From positions 1 to 42,617 of the forward strand of contig JAUCBJ010007260.1 in the NCBI GenBank assembly GCA_032718475.1: a DNA stretch of 42,617 bases. Reading direction: 5' to 3'. The stretch is from Nemertoderma westbladi (Eukaryota > Xenacoelomorpha > Nemertodermatida > Nemertodermatidae). The notes beneath the pieces are model-generated. The model saw only the letters and a program-made list of their open reading frames with translations, was not told the DNA's origin and searched no databases. This document shows positions 32,021 to 41,950 of this stretch, piece by piece (within the stretch, counting starts at the first letter, position 1; every line of letters begins with the position of its first letter). The position numbers and the translations under genes are program-made.

Positions 32021-35000
32021 CTTGCGTCGGAGTTACAGGTTCGCCGTTGGTGTCCTCGTCTGAGGCAATTATAACACAACCGCTTATCCCACATGACTTC
32101 ACGTCTATCCTTTAGTGATTTCCTCAGGAATTTATCACACGCATTTAAACGGTGGGGCCCGTCGCACAGCACACATTTGGGCTTGATGTTACTTACTTTA
32201 ACATGTGCTGTGTGGTGCACACTTGTTCTTTCCTCGGGCTTTCTCACCTGAATTCTTTTAGGAGATGTAGGAGGGGTTTTTTGTACCGGTTCCCTTCTGT
32301 CATTGGGTCGAGACTTGGATTTACTTACCTGATCTTTAGGCATTTTATTGACATAAGATCTGTCAGTGTCTTTCCCGCTGTCCTCTCCTTGAGAAGTTTG
32401 GCTTTCACCGTCGTCGGTATAACATACTGGTGTTACCCTTCTCCTAGAAACGGGTTTCTCACTTACCTTACTTTCCGCTGTCTTCTCTCTGGACTGCTTT
32501 ATGAGCTGTAATTTCACCTCGCTATCCAGGAATGACATGAGATCAGCCATGGTAGGGTCTCGTTGTTGTTGTTCCATCATATATAACACCTTCTTGTCCC
32601 AGCGTGTACCTACTCCACCCTTGGGCAAAGTAGATGCTAAGGCTCCTACAACCATAGAATTCTGGTATTCATGAGACTTACCTAACCAATCTAGTTGTCT
32701 ACAGATCTCCTGAATCTCATCGGAAAACTCTGTAATCCCGCTGCTAAGAAACTTTCGGGGCGCCATTAATTTCGCATATAAATACCTAGCTATGTTAGTC
32801 CTATTACCATACCTGATGTTTAGTGTATCCCAAACTTGTCTTAATCCATCTGGATGTCCAATAAATTTTAACGCCATTGACTTGGGAGGTCCTTCCAAAC
32901 ATTCGATGAGGAATCTAAGTTTCTCTCCGTTAGATAGTACAGAGTTCTGTATGTTATCTTTATAATATTCATTAAAAGGTAACCATTTCATCTCATCTCC
33001 ATTGAACTTGACGATCTCTCCCACCTTTACCGCTTGCCGGGCTTCGGTTCTAGCCATTTGACGCGTAAAACTTTCTTGAGCCATCGTATTATTGAATATA
33101 GAATTATCGGTATATAAATTTCTCGGATTATGATCAGGTCTATATGGAATATTATTATCAACAGGTTTATAATTACCCTGAATAGGGTTTACTATAGGAG
33201 TTTCTACTTCACTAGCAGTATAGATGCGTGTGAACCTGGCGTGTACACCTTGCGCATGAAATACTTCAGACCTAACGGGTTGACACATTGTTACAGGGGG
33301 TGGTGTTATACCCCTTTGTATGTTCACTAATTTATCGCATTCTAACGCGATACTTTGCTGCACCTTTTGCAACTCTAACCTACTTTCCCTTACTGTGCCC
33401 TTGAATTGCTGGACAGTCTCCTGCATCTGCCCGAGCAGGATATCCATCCCCCGCCGTCTCTCGTCCACCCATTCGACCGCCGAAGCGGGAGTCGCCAACG
33501 TTGTAGCGGGCGGACGAGGGACAACGGGCGACAAATTATGAATATTTCGCTTGGGGTCCAGGACCTGAACTGTCCCCTGGGCAGTTCTACGGGGCACAGG
33601 TAGCTTAGTGCTATGCAGAGGGAATTTAGAGGTAGTCTCAGGGAGCACAGGTGTGGCTATCACCGAAGGGGTGATTTCAAGAACAGGCCTAATTATTTCA
33701 GGCTCATCTACTATAGTAGGGAGTCTTTCTATTTTAATTATTTGGTCTGTGGGCTCTGTACTACCTAAGTTGGTGTTATTTAGTTGCCTTCTAACAGCTA
33801 GAGGCAAATCAGGCAATTTCTGACGGTGGAATGTTCTTTTACGTCTGCTTAGACGAGATCTATTTCCTTTGCCTTCAGTATCGGTGGTATCGCCTTCCTC
33901 AGATGATGTATATCCCTGTCTTTTGGGAGTAGATCGATTCATCATCTGCATATTGCTAGCCGTTAACTGTTTATTTATGCAGTCTTGATTCTCTTGAATG
34001 TTTTCCAATTCTAATTGGTTGGTTTCTTCGGCCGCTTTTGCCTCTGCCGCTGCCGCTTTTGCCTCTGCCGCTGCCTCTGCCGCTGCCGCTTTTCTTTCAG
34101 CTTCGGCCGCCTTTGCCTCTGCCGCTGCCGCTTTTGCCTCGGCCGCTGCCGCTGCCTCTGCCGCTGCCGCTTTTCTTTCAGCTTCGGCTACTTTCCTTTC
34201 CGCTTCGGCAGCTGCTACTGCTGCTTTCTTTCTGTCTTCTATACGTTTTTTCTTGACTTGTTCTTCTTGGACTCGTGTGATGCGGAGTTGTTCATCAAAT
34301 TTAGCCTGGTTCGCAGCCCTCATTTCCACATCGATGGCATCCAACACAAGCTTGGTTCCTTCACTATTAGGGCTAAGTCCCTCTAACCTTCTCCTCAACT
34401 CGTCATCACCTAAAAAACGTTGATAGTCTGACAGATAGATGTCAATGGCATCCCTCTTATGCGGTTTCTCTGCCGTCGCTTCACTTTCCACTTGGGAAAA
34501 AGTAGCGTCTGTTGATTCTCCATGGGTTGAGCGCTCCTCTAGCTGAGCTTTCCACTGAGCTGTTCCTTGAACCTGGAGACTCACCCTTTGAAACCAAGTC
34601 TTTACGGCAACTTGCAACGACGTGTCTTGCCTTCGTTTAGAAGCCTCCTCAAAGGCCGATAATATTAGCCTGATTCGTAGAACTCTTTCTCTAACTTGAT
34701 AAAGCAGCAATCCCTGCTCTTGAGGTCCTTGAGGTTGTTGAAACAGTTGTTCTTTTAATCGCTCTATAGAGCTGAAGAATCCCTGTGCGTAGCCGGCTGC
34801 GGACCTCTTCCACACAGCTGGATCGATGGTTTCCTTGGCTACTCCCATCCGGTGTATGTCTTCCCAGGCAGCTTCTGATAAATCAAACGGGAGTCCGGGT
34901 CCGGGGAAGTTCCATTGCGACTCTACCATGGACTTCAGTTCTTCCCTTGTGTATCCAGCATAACTATCTCTAGTTGAACGCTGGCTTCTCGCCCAATCGA

Positions 35001-35403
35001 TCTGGTGTTCTTCCACAGCGATCAATAACCTAGTGAGTACGGCTGCAGGAAGGATGAGAAGGGGATCTGAATAAGCCTCATCCATCATCCTTGCTCCGCG
35101 TTCGGGTGTCAGTTCTACCGTATCTTCACTACTGGAGCTGTCGGGCTGCTGAGAAATAAGTTCTTGGCTCACGGGTTGTTGCTGCTCCGCTGCTTCTTGG
35201 TCCCTCTTGACCTGGGCTCGAGTGCCTATGATAGACCTACGATGCTGGACCAGCCTAGGTTCTGTTATTACTACTGGAGGGATGACCTTCCTCACAGTGG
35301 GAGGTGAACTGAACTTACAACCAGACGGTTGTACGTCTCGATCTGAGTTGCAGATAGTTACATCTAATAAACTGTCTGACAGGTTCTGCTTAGTATCAGA
35401 CAT
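31939..35403 (-). CDS. gag: BEL/Pao Gag polyprotein
   Basis: An intact 1154-residue frame from a true ATG. The N-terminal 390 residues are helical with no recognised domain. An Ala/Glu/Lys-rich stretch at about 395-460 (AEAERKAAAAEAAAAAEAK-type) predicts a long charged helix or coiled coil. The DUF1759-type capsid region lies at about 790-980 (KFNGDEMKWLPFNEYY, LRFLIECLEGPPKS, YLYAKLMAPRKF). Zinc-binding motifs close the protein: CVLCDGPHRLNAC at 1077, CYNCLRRGHQRRTC (CX2CX4HX4C) at 1110 and CAQCGAKHHILLH near 1130. Gag would package the element RNA in cytoplasmic particles. It is longer than typical Pao Gag, mainly at the N-terminus. Pol follows in the -1 frame. Confidence 0.88.
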   Translation of the reverse strand: MSDTKQNLSDSLLDVTICNSDRDVQPSGCKFSSPPTVRKVIPPVVITEPRLVQHRRSIIGTRAQVKRDQEAAEQQQPVSQELISQQPDSSSSEDTVELTPERGARMMDEAYSDPLLILPAAVLTRLLIAVEEHQIDWARSQRSTRDSYAGYTREELKSMVESQWNFPGPGLPFDLSEAAWEDIHRMGVAKETIDPAVWKRSAAGYAQGFFSSIERLKEQLFQQPQGPQEQGLLLYQVRERVLRIRLILSAFEEASKRRQDTSLQVAVKTWFQRVSLQVQGTAQWKAQLEERSTHGESTDATFSQVESEATAEKPHKRDAIDIYLSDYQRFLGDDELRRRLEGLSPNSEGTKLVLDAIDVEMRAANQAKFDEQLRITRVQEEQVKKKRIEDRKKAAVAAAEAERKVAEAERKAAAAEAAAAAEAKAAAAEAKAAEAERKAAAAEAAAEAKAAAAEAKAAEETNQLELENIQENQDCINKQLTASNMQMMNRSTPKRQGYTSSEEGDTTDTEGKGNRSRLSRRKRTFHRQKLPDLPLAVRRQLNNTNLGSTEPTDQIIKIERLPTIVDEPEIIRPVLEITPSVIATPVLPETTSKFPLHSTKLPVPRRTAQGTVQVLDPKRNIHNLSPVVPRPPATTLATPASAVEWVDERRRGMDILLGQMQETVQQFKGTVRESRLELQKVQQSIALECDKLVNIQRGITPPPVTMCQPVRSEVFHAQGVHARFTRIYTASEVETPIVNPIQGNYKPVDNNIPYRPDHNPRNLYTDNSIFNNTMAQESFTRQMARTEARQAVKVGEIVKFNGDEMKWLPFNEYYKDNIQNSVLSNGEKLRFLIECLEGPPKSMALKFIGHPDGLRQVWDTLNIRYGNRTNIARYLYAKLMAPRKFLSSGITEFSDEIQEICRQLDWLGKSHEYQNSMVVGALASTLPKGGVGTRWDKKVLYMMEQQQRDPTMADLMSFLDSEVKLQLIKQSREKTAESKVSEKPVSRRRVTPVCYTDDGESQTSQGEDSGKDTDRSYVNKMPKDQVSKSKSRPNDRREPVQKTPPTSPKRIQVRKPEERTSVHHTAHVKVSNIKPKCVLCDGPHRLNACDKFLRKSLKDRREVMWDKRLCYNCLRRGHQRRTCNSDARCAQCGAKHHILLHTEFERNSPSQVSG

Positions 35404-35597
35404 GACTAGGTATACCGTTGAATGTCTACTGCTGTATTACAGTCTGAGCAAGTCTAGTAACTCAGTATTAACTGCTAGCCTAGTAATTAATTACCGGTAC
35501 TGCTACTCAGTGTAGCGTGATATATAATATATTAGAACACCGGTATGCTTATGGTATATATAACTATATAAGTATTATTACAGACTAGGTTTATCAC

Positions 35598-35830
35598 AGA
35601 ATACCGGTATAATTTTAGCACAAATATATATAAATATATAATAGGCCTATCGGGAATACCGGTATACAACTTACAGTTTGTAGTATATATAATTCTAGAC
35701 TAGAATTAATTACAAGTACCGGTATAATTTCAGCCTAAATTTATAGAAATAAAGATAATAGGCCTATCGTAAATACCGGTATATCAATTATTCTAAATAA
35801 TTGAATTTCTGAATTTTAGGGTTACTTTGT
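35598..35830. repeat. Tandem duplication of about 116 bp in the BEL leader
   Basis: Two units each contain TACCGGTATAATTT, then ATAGGCCTATCG, then AATACCGGTAT. ACCGGT positions are 35603 and 35658 in one unit and 35718 and 35775 in the other. Confidence 0.85.
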
Positions 35831-36715
35831 TACTTTACTTACTTTATTACCGTTATTTGAGCAGTAGTCCAACTGATATTGAGACCTAATGGTTGTATGG
35901 TAGGCCTACTATTTATAAATCGTTAGATTTGATTTATAATATATATATACCCGTTTTAATGGGTTTAGTCAATGTTTGAAATAAATGTTATTATTTCTGG
36001 GGAGTAATCACTACACAAAGCGGTGCGCTTTCAGTGAAGTGTTACTTATAGGACACTAAAACAAATAATTCTAATTTACCTAAGTTACTTAATACTACAA
36101 ATTACGTACAATTCGGGTTGAGATTACAATCTCTAAATAAACACAAAAATTTACAAAAACACAAAATACGAAATTTTTAGGGTATTTTTACAAGAAGTCT
36201 ACAAACCAGTCTAACAAAGGGTTAGAAATCTGGTTATTACAACGGACAGGGTACTACTGTATTTGAAATAATAAGTAGTAGTAAATACACTGCGTTGTCC
36301 AGATAGGAAAATACCACCGCCTGACGACCTATAGCCGTATCGCTATAGGTTCTACGTTATGTATCACGGAGTGTTCCTACCTAGAAGTTAATAGAGCTAA
36401 TCGAACGTGCCTATCAACCACTTTACAACACAAATATAATGCCTACACTAATTACTTCGGAAAGTACTGTACACTAAACCCTAAATTAGGTACGAGTACT
36501 TGTACAACAGATAATCCGTAGTTAAATATACTTGAACAGTTAAAAGAACCACGGCATCTGCTGGAGTGACCGATGCACAAAATCACCAGTCTTTACCTAC
36601 GCCGAGCAGCCCGTGTAGTACCGGGGTTAATTTAACTATAGCGGTATGTATAACAAACACAATTACTGTAGGAACAAACTTGGGGAATGAATGTTGCGGA
36701 TAATCGCATAAACTC

Positions 36716-37291
36716 TGAATAATAAATATTACGCTACGCGTACAAACTACTCAAACAAAATACAGACCGAACACTGACAGACTACTATCAAGCCTAAACA
36801 AACTACGGTATATGCAGACTCCGAAATGATTAGGGAGTATGCGCTCTAACCCAGTAGTGCGACTTATTCTTTAGTTGGGGGTTTACCTTACAGCGTTCGC
36901 TGCCCCTACTTCCTAACCGTACTTAATCAGACAAATGATCTACACACACTGCAATCCGCTCAGACCTAATAACAGCCGGACAACTATCCAGCCTACAAAT
37001 TATCTAAATAAAATTATACGCTACCCGTACAGACTTACACAAACAAAGTACAGACTAAACGATGGCAGACTACTCTCAAGCCTAAATAAACTACAGGACA
37101 TGCAGACTCCGAAATGATTAGGGAGTATGCGCTCTAACCCAGTAGTGCGACTTATTCTTTAGTTGGGGGTTTACCTTACAGCGTTCGCTGCCCCTACTTC
37201 CTAACCGTACTTAATCGGACAGGTGATCTACACACACTGCAATTCGTTCGGACTTAACAGCAATCAGACAACAGTTCAACCTACAAATTGT
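36716..37291. repeat. Tandem duplication of 288 bp in the BEL leader
   Basis: The block beginning ACTCCGAAATGATTAGGGAG at 36818 recurs at 37106 and stays nearly identical for about 110 bp (through CCTAACCGTACTTAATC). Weaker similarity extends to both sides. Confidence 0.9.
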
Positions 37292-37464
37292 CTGCAATCT
37301 GATCAGGTTTACACGCCTTCTGTTCAATACTGGCCTACTAACAAATAAAACTGACAGAAATAAGTAAGCTCCAAAAGAAACAAGGGGTGTACAGTCCCTA
37401 ATCTCTTAAACAGCCTACCGGTATACAACAATCAAGTCGAATAATACTAATGTACTTATACGGA

Positions 37465-37592
37465 AGTACCGGTTAGGACAGTTAGGCCTACAGACCTACA
37501 GAAGTACCAGTTCTGGCAGTTGGACCTACGGGCCTACGGCAGTACCGGTTCTGGCAGTTGGGCCTACTGACCTACAGATGTACCGTTCAGGT
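37465..37592. repeat. 38-bp tandem repeat, about 3.3 copies, in the BEL leader
   Basis: AGTACC(A/G)GTT blocks at 37465, 37503 and 37541 and a degraded one at 37579 are spaced exactly 38 bp, each followed by GGCAGTTGGGCCTAC or a variant. It is unrelated in sequence to the 38-bp satellite. Confidence 0.85.
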
Positions 37593-37655
37593 TTACCGGT
37601 TGACCGGTACTTTCAACTTTATTGCTTACTGCAATAAAGAAGCTATATCCGTTAT

Positions 37656-38837
37656 TGTTCGCGCTTTCAGACCTTTGGCAGTTTAACCCGCCAAATTAGG
37701 ATGTCTTCTAGATAATAAATCACCTTTAGTCTATGACAAGTATTTAATTCACTACACTAGTCGAAACCAATCTGTGCGCGATCATTCACCCGCTGGATAT
37801 ACCCGGGAGATTGGGTTCGACGGCTTAATTTTATTGCTATGTAAGCCTAATGTATTATTCGACTGACAGTATTATATAATCTCTGACAATATTATTCATC
37901 TTCGGGAAATATTAACAGTTCCTTTAGGACGTGGCGCTCTATTTATACAAACAGAGTTATGACTTAAACTACTCACAACGATATGGCTTAGTTATAATTC
38001 CCATATATGGCGCATTCTTTAGGAAATGCTTCGTTATCAGTCTCACTCATATACAATGCTGCACAATACTGCACACTGATCTGCCAATCTTCACTGATTT
38101 TAGTCACATATAAAAGGAACACGGACCGAATCATGTAGGGTCTATCAAATAACATTAGATTCACTTCAAACCACTCAACATAGGTCGCAATCATTTATCT
38201 GTAACCTTTCTCTCTTACCTTCGGTATATCAAGAATATTGGGTTTTCGGGGTCATTTGTCGTTATTCCAAATATAATAATTCATCAACCATATTATGAAG
38301 AACTGACAGTAAATAGCAGTATAACAATATAAAAGTATGCACAGTGTTACACAGTATGCAGTGTATGCAGTACTGCAGTATGCAGTATGCAGATAACGGA
38401 TATATGTCCTTATAATTAAGCCTACTAGTGTAGGACTAAAAACTGAAAACACGGAGGTGCCAAAAGCCGGTTCTTAGGCTCTGGGCAAAACATAACACTG
38501 AACTACTGAGTTTCTGTATACACCTCCAACACAGAGACAACAAACGCTCTGATTGGTCAACCTGAACAACGAGAGAACAAAGAAACGTCGACGTGGCAAT
38601 ATCAGCTGCTAGCCGTCGTCATGGTAGCGACACTGTTTTCAAGAGTATCGAGCTTTTACGTCACGGAATTACGGATTATGTCCTCTAAAGTAAAAATACA
38701 GAAGAAATAGCTTTTATGTCCGCTAAAACACCAGTACAGCAAGGACACGGCCTTTTTATGCCTGGTAAACCAACTACAGAGTATTTTACGGGAAAAATAA
38801 GGAAAAATAACCGGACAATTCAGCAAAAGCTTTTACA
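37656..38837 (-). repeat. 5' LTR of the BEL/Pao element
   Basis: Same length and ends as the left copy at a constant offset of 11,473 bp, with about three substitutions. The sense strand is minus, so this copy would drive transcription of gag. Confidence 0.95.
37940..37947 (-). promoter_or_regulatory. TATA box of the BEL/Pao 5' LTR
   Basis: TATAAATA on the minus strand, inside the 5' LTR. It is followed in the sense direction by AATAAA at 37835-37830, giving a plausible short R region of roughly 100 bp. Confidence 0.55.
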
Positions 38838-39175
38838 GCCCCAATCTTCCTCTCTCGCAAACTCATCCCTGGACTTACCGTGGATAAATCTATGAAACCA
38901 GTTATAATGCTCCCCCCATCGCTTCACCTAGAGTCTACACAAATCGTGATATTCTGCTATATCTCTCGTCAACACTTTATGTAGGTAGGTTTCCATTAGG
39001 TCAGTGTGCCTACCTAAACTCCTAGATGATACCCCCCCCCCCCCCCCCCCCCATAAATACGCCAGTTCCAGTTTGAGCATCCTACATTGTTTCATAAAAC
39101 CTATTTGTAGTGGTAGATATATGGTTCTCTGTTTACTCCTAAACATATTGCATGCGTATGCCGCATTTCACTCCA
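38838..39175 (-). pseudogene. Displaced 5' part of the minus-strand Penelope-like element
   Basis: This is the right flank of the BEL/Pao insertion. If the BEL element and one GCCCC are ignored, the minus-strand frame ending EFAREEDWG here runs without a break into LLKFVTYWLNRIGIEEK at 26178 and below, so both halves belong to one PLE. It includes an open stretch (38928-39146) interrupted by a run of 21 C (39032-39052), read as glycines on the minus strand, and a stop near 38928. Homology is lost at about 39175. Confidence 0.55.
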
Positions 39176-39177
39176 TT

Positions 39178-39210
39178 CTCTATATTAAAGTTATTAACTA
39201 AACGGCAAGC
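39178..39210. repeat. 33-bp segment shared with the broken gene at 22.3 kb
   Basis: TATTAAAGTTATTAAC(T/C)AAA followed by CGGCAAGCC occurs here and at about 22,340-22,370 in the same orientation. At 22.3 kb it is the antisense of the ACRLVNNFNI codons. Here it sits at the join of the PLE and the pogo-like gene. Confidence 0.7.
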
Positions 39211-40850
39211 CACAATGCCTTGCGCATGATGTTGAAGAATATTTGGTTTCAGGGCTGGAGTTCATATCTGACTACGGATGGGCTATAACCTTGAATGAGG
39301 TAGCCATCATCATACAACAATATCTCAACTCAAGACTTGAACAAGTCAGTGTCTTTAACGATAATCGGCCTGGAATTGATTGGCTCAATTCTTTTTATTC
39401 TCGTTGGCAGACTCGATTAAGAAAGCGTAAGCCTGAATATCTTACTATAGCTAGGTTGAGAGTCCTTACCAAAGAAGTTTTGGATGGATATTTTACGATC
39501 TTGGAAGGTGTCTTAACCAAGTTGGGAATTAAAGATATGCCTGAGAGAATATATAACCTTGATGAAACTGGACTGCCATTGGATCCGAAGAAGACGAAGC
39601 TAATATATCGTAAAGGAACGAAGAATGCACAGAATGTTGTCCCAACTGAGGGAAAGACGATGTTTACTGTTCTTTCCATAGGTAACGCAGCAGGGAAATA
39701 CATAGCTCCATATGTAATCTCTAAGGGAGCCCCCACAACATCCATGGATTTTTGAAGGGCAGTTGGAGGCCCTTCGGATATAGGGTACAACGCCACTAAA
39801 AGCAGTTGGATGGAAGATTTTGCCTTCGAGGAATGGTTTTGCAATCATTTTCTGAAACTGATAAGAGATAGACCTAAACCAATCCTGGTGGCTTATGATG
39901 GTCATGGATCCCATCTAACCTTTAAAACTGCAACAGCTTCTAAGGAAGCTAATATGGCGATTTTGTGTTTCCCACCTAAGTGTTCGCATGTCCTTCAACC
40001 CCTCGACGTTGCAGTCTATGGGCCGGCAAAGAAGGTTTGGTATGGCATACTAAATACCTTTTACCATGAATTGCGTCAAAAAACTGTTATGAAGGCATAA
40101 TTTCCAACACTACTGTATGCGCTCTTCGATGAGGGGTTCAAAGGAAGACCTCAGAATATTATCAGTGGTTTTAGAAAATGTGGAATTTGCCCCTTTAACA
40201 TTAACAAGGAAGCAATACCTCCGAGTAAGATACTGCCATCAGTTGCTGTTGCTGCTGCAGTAGAAGCAGAGTCAACAACTGGTCCATCAACTAGTTCTTC
40301 ATCTGTATCAGCATCACATCCCACATCCCACTACAACTTCAACCTCTACTTAGAATGTGTCCCAGCCTAATACCGGTACTACTTCAGCAACCTCAGCCGA
40401 ATCTTCAACTCTGTCCCAGTCTAACTCTGCAACAGGTTCTGGTAGGCCTGTGCAGCAGCTGACCCCGTAGAAGGCTATGCGAGAGGCCATTGTGAGGGCT
40501 ATATGCCCAGAACCTAGAGAACTAACAAAGACAGCTTTGGGTAATGCGCAGAAAAAAGAAAGAAAACGAGTACAAAAACGTTTTGGAGAGGGAATGACCG
40601 AAGAAAAGTCATTGCAGCGCCTGGAAGTTGAGGGGAGAGAACGTGTTGCTAAACGTGCAAAATACAGCAAGACAAAGAAGGCCAAGGACAAGATTAATTT
40701 GAATATTTGTTATCAGTGCATGGATCCATCGTTGATGAAGATGAGGATGATGATGTCGAGGTTGACTGGGTCATGTGCGAAAAGTGCAGTCGTTGGTATC
40801 ATGTAGAATGCATTGACTACATCAACAATCCTTGTAACAAGTGCGATTAG
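39204..40850 (+). pseudogene. Pogo-type DDE transposase with C-terminal PHD-like finger, decayed
   Basis: One frame runs from about 39204 to 40370 with two in-frame stops (TGA at 39753, TAA at 40098). It shows a CENP-B-like DNA-binding region (WLNSFYSRW...LRKRKPEYLTIAR) and a DDE domain with all three catalytic aspartates: YNLDETG near 39560, LVAYDGHGSHLT near 39895 and LQPLDVAVYGP near 40005. A Ser/Thr-rich linker follows. After a frameshift come a basic region (40477-40700) and, in yet another phase, CEKCSRWYHVEC...CNKC ending at TAG 40850, a PHD-type zinc finger. Such pogo-PHD fusions are known in animals. The upstream start codon is missing, and no terminal repeats were found next to it. 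Confidence 0.82.
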
Positions 40851-41269
40851 CATGAACTGAACTTCCTTCCAGTCCTTCCAGATTTAGTCAGTTTAACCTT
40901 GAGAACAAATAGCCTACAAACTTATTTCCATTTATTTACTAGGCTATAGGCCTATAGACTACTAAACTATGCATATTTTATATGTTTATTAATCTGATAA
41001 TTGCTGAATTGAGCATTCTTATCTTTGTGCTAGAATATAATTTAAATCAATACTGACTACGGTACAGCAATATGCAAAGTGCAATGAAAGTTAAGCAATT
41101 AGTCAATTCATTAAATAACTTCCATATTATATATAAGCCTATTAACTACGACATCAGCTGGACATTTGTGTTTCTTTTGTTGTTTAAATGCTTTTTTTAA
41201 ACTTTATAGGTGTCCCAGATTATCCCTGAGGTTTATCTGGGACTCCAGTAACATTATATGTTTATATCC
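40851..41269. other. AT-rich non-coding stretch
   Basis: No motif is seen. It would hold the 3' end of the pogo element, but no inverted repeat matching the upstream side is evident. Confidence 0.5.
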
Positions 41270-41927
41270 CTTTTATCCCAAATTACCCCACCATGTTACA
41301 AAATTAGGGTCAAATTTCTGGGAAGCGAGTGATAGAGTACGGGTTTTCCTTCCAGTGGATGGGCGAGTGGGGGGCGTCATGAAACCAGTGGTGTCGAAGT
41401 TCAAGGAGACTTTGGACCAATGGGGATTGTCTGTGGGGATATCGACGAAGAGTGGGTTAAACTTAGAGAAAATACTAGTGAGGAAGAGGGACCGGACAGA
41501 TTGGAGGGGGAACAGGCCGTGTGGCAGGCCTCGGTGTATGACCTGTTCATGGATTCTAGATAGAGAGGACACGCCATGGGGGGATAAGATTACGGGTGCG
41601 TTTGATTGTTCTACAAGTAATATACTGTATTTTATTTGCTGTAAAGTACATCCGGACGCTTATTACATTGGGCAAACGGAACAACGTCTCCGTGAGAGGA
41701 TGAACACTCATAGATCTGTAATAAATAATTTTAGGTTAGCTGCTGTGCCGGAGTACAATGAACATGATGAGTTTCTGTTGGTGGAACATTTTAGGCGGTG
41801 CGAGATGGGAGATATTTGTGTTACTGTGTTTAGGGGATATAGGAACGACGGGGATAGGGTGCATGGGGAGGCCAATTATATCCATCGGTATAAGCCTCCA
41901 TTGAACAAGAGCCGACCGACCATTTGA
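41270..41927 (+). pseudogene. Penelope-like element fragment: linker and GIY-YIG endonuclease
   Basis: The frame starts in the PLE linker (FLPVDGRVGGVMKPVVSKFK), passes a Cys motif CGRPRCMTC at residues 119-127 of the open frame, and carries a full GIY-YIG nuclease. Its parts are ILYFICCK (153-160), YYIGQTEQRLRERMNTHR (167-183) and a C-terminal GEANYIHRYKPPLN (234-247) with the expected catalytic glutamate. In PLEs this nuclease nicks target DNA to prime reverse transcription. The frame stops normally at TGA 41927, so the 3' end looks complete, while the reverse transcriptase is absent: a 5'-truncated copy. Its linker is related to, but clearly diverged from, that of the 23.6-26.2 kb PLE. Confidence 0.85.
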
Positions 41928-41950
41928 CCTGTTTGTAACCGGGTGCAATA

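Larger units (their letters stand above)
35404..37655 (-). other. Repeat-rich 5' leader of the BEL/Pao element
   Basis: This 2.25 kb transcribed leader between the 5' LTR and gag has no coding frame. It holds three separate tandem repeats (listed individually) and an unusual number of ACCGGT palindromes. No TGG-type primer binding site is visible directly after the LTR. Confidence 0.7.
26183..38837 (-). mobile_element. Recently inserted, RT-less BEL/Pao LTR retrotransposon
   Basis: The element spans 12,655 bp with two 1182-bp LTRs (TG...CA), a GCCCC duplication and minus-strand genes. By direct comparison the LTRs differ at about three positions (an LTR C/T near 26425, another near 26580 and one near 26790), so insertion is recent. 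Order in the sense direction: 5' LTR 38837-37656, a repeat-rich 2.25 kb leader, gag, a pol frame with protease, a short RNase H tail and a pre-integrase piece, a 3.1 kb mostly non-coding 3' region, then the 3' LTR 27364-26183. Reverse transcriptase, most of RNase H and integrase are missing. No clear tRNA primer site follows the 5' LTR; GGGAGCGG before the 3' LTR is a short polypurine candidate. Confidence 0.92.

Noticed and set aside
31939-32033. Programmed -1 frameshift heptamer between gag and pol
   Set aside because: The overlap was read codon by codon and no X-XXY-YYZ heptamer was found, although the frame relation is -1.
33998-34423. Plus-strand Ala/Ser- and Leu/Pro-rich open frames
   Set aside because: They are antisense shadows of the Ala/Glu/Lys-rich segment of the BEL gag.
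37600-37655. tRNA primer binding site next to the BEL 5' LTR
   Set aside because: The first bases after the LTR on the sense strand do not begin with TGG and match no obvious tRNA 3' end.
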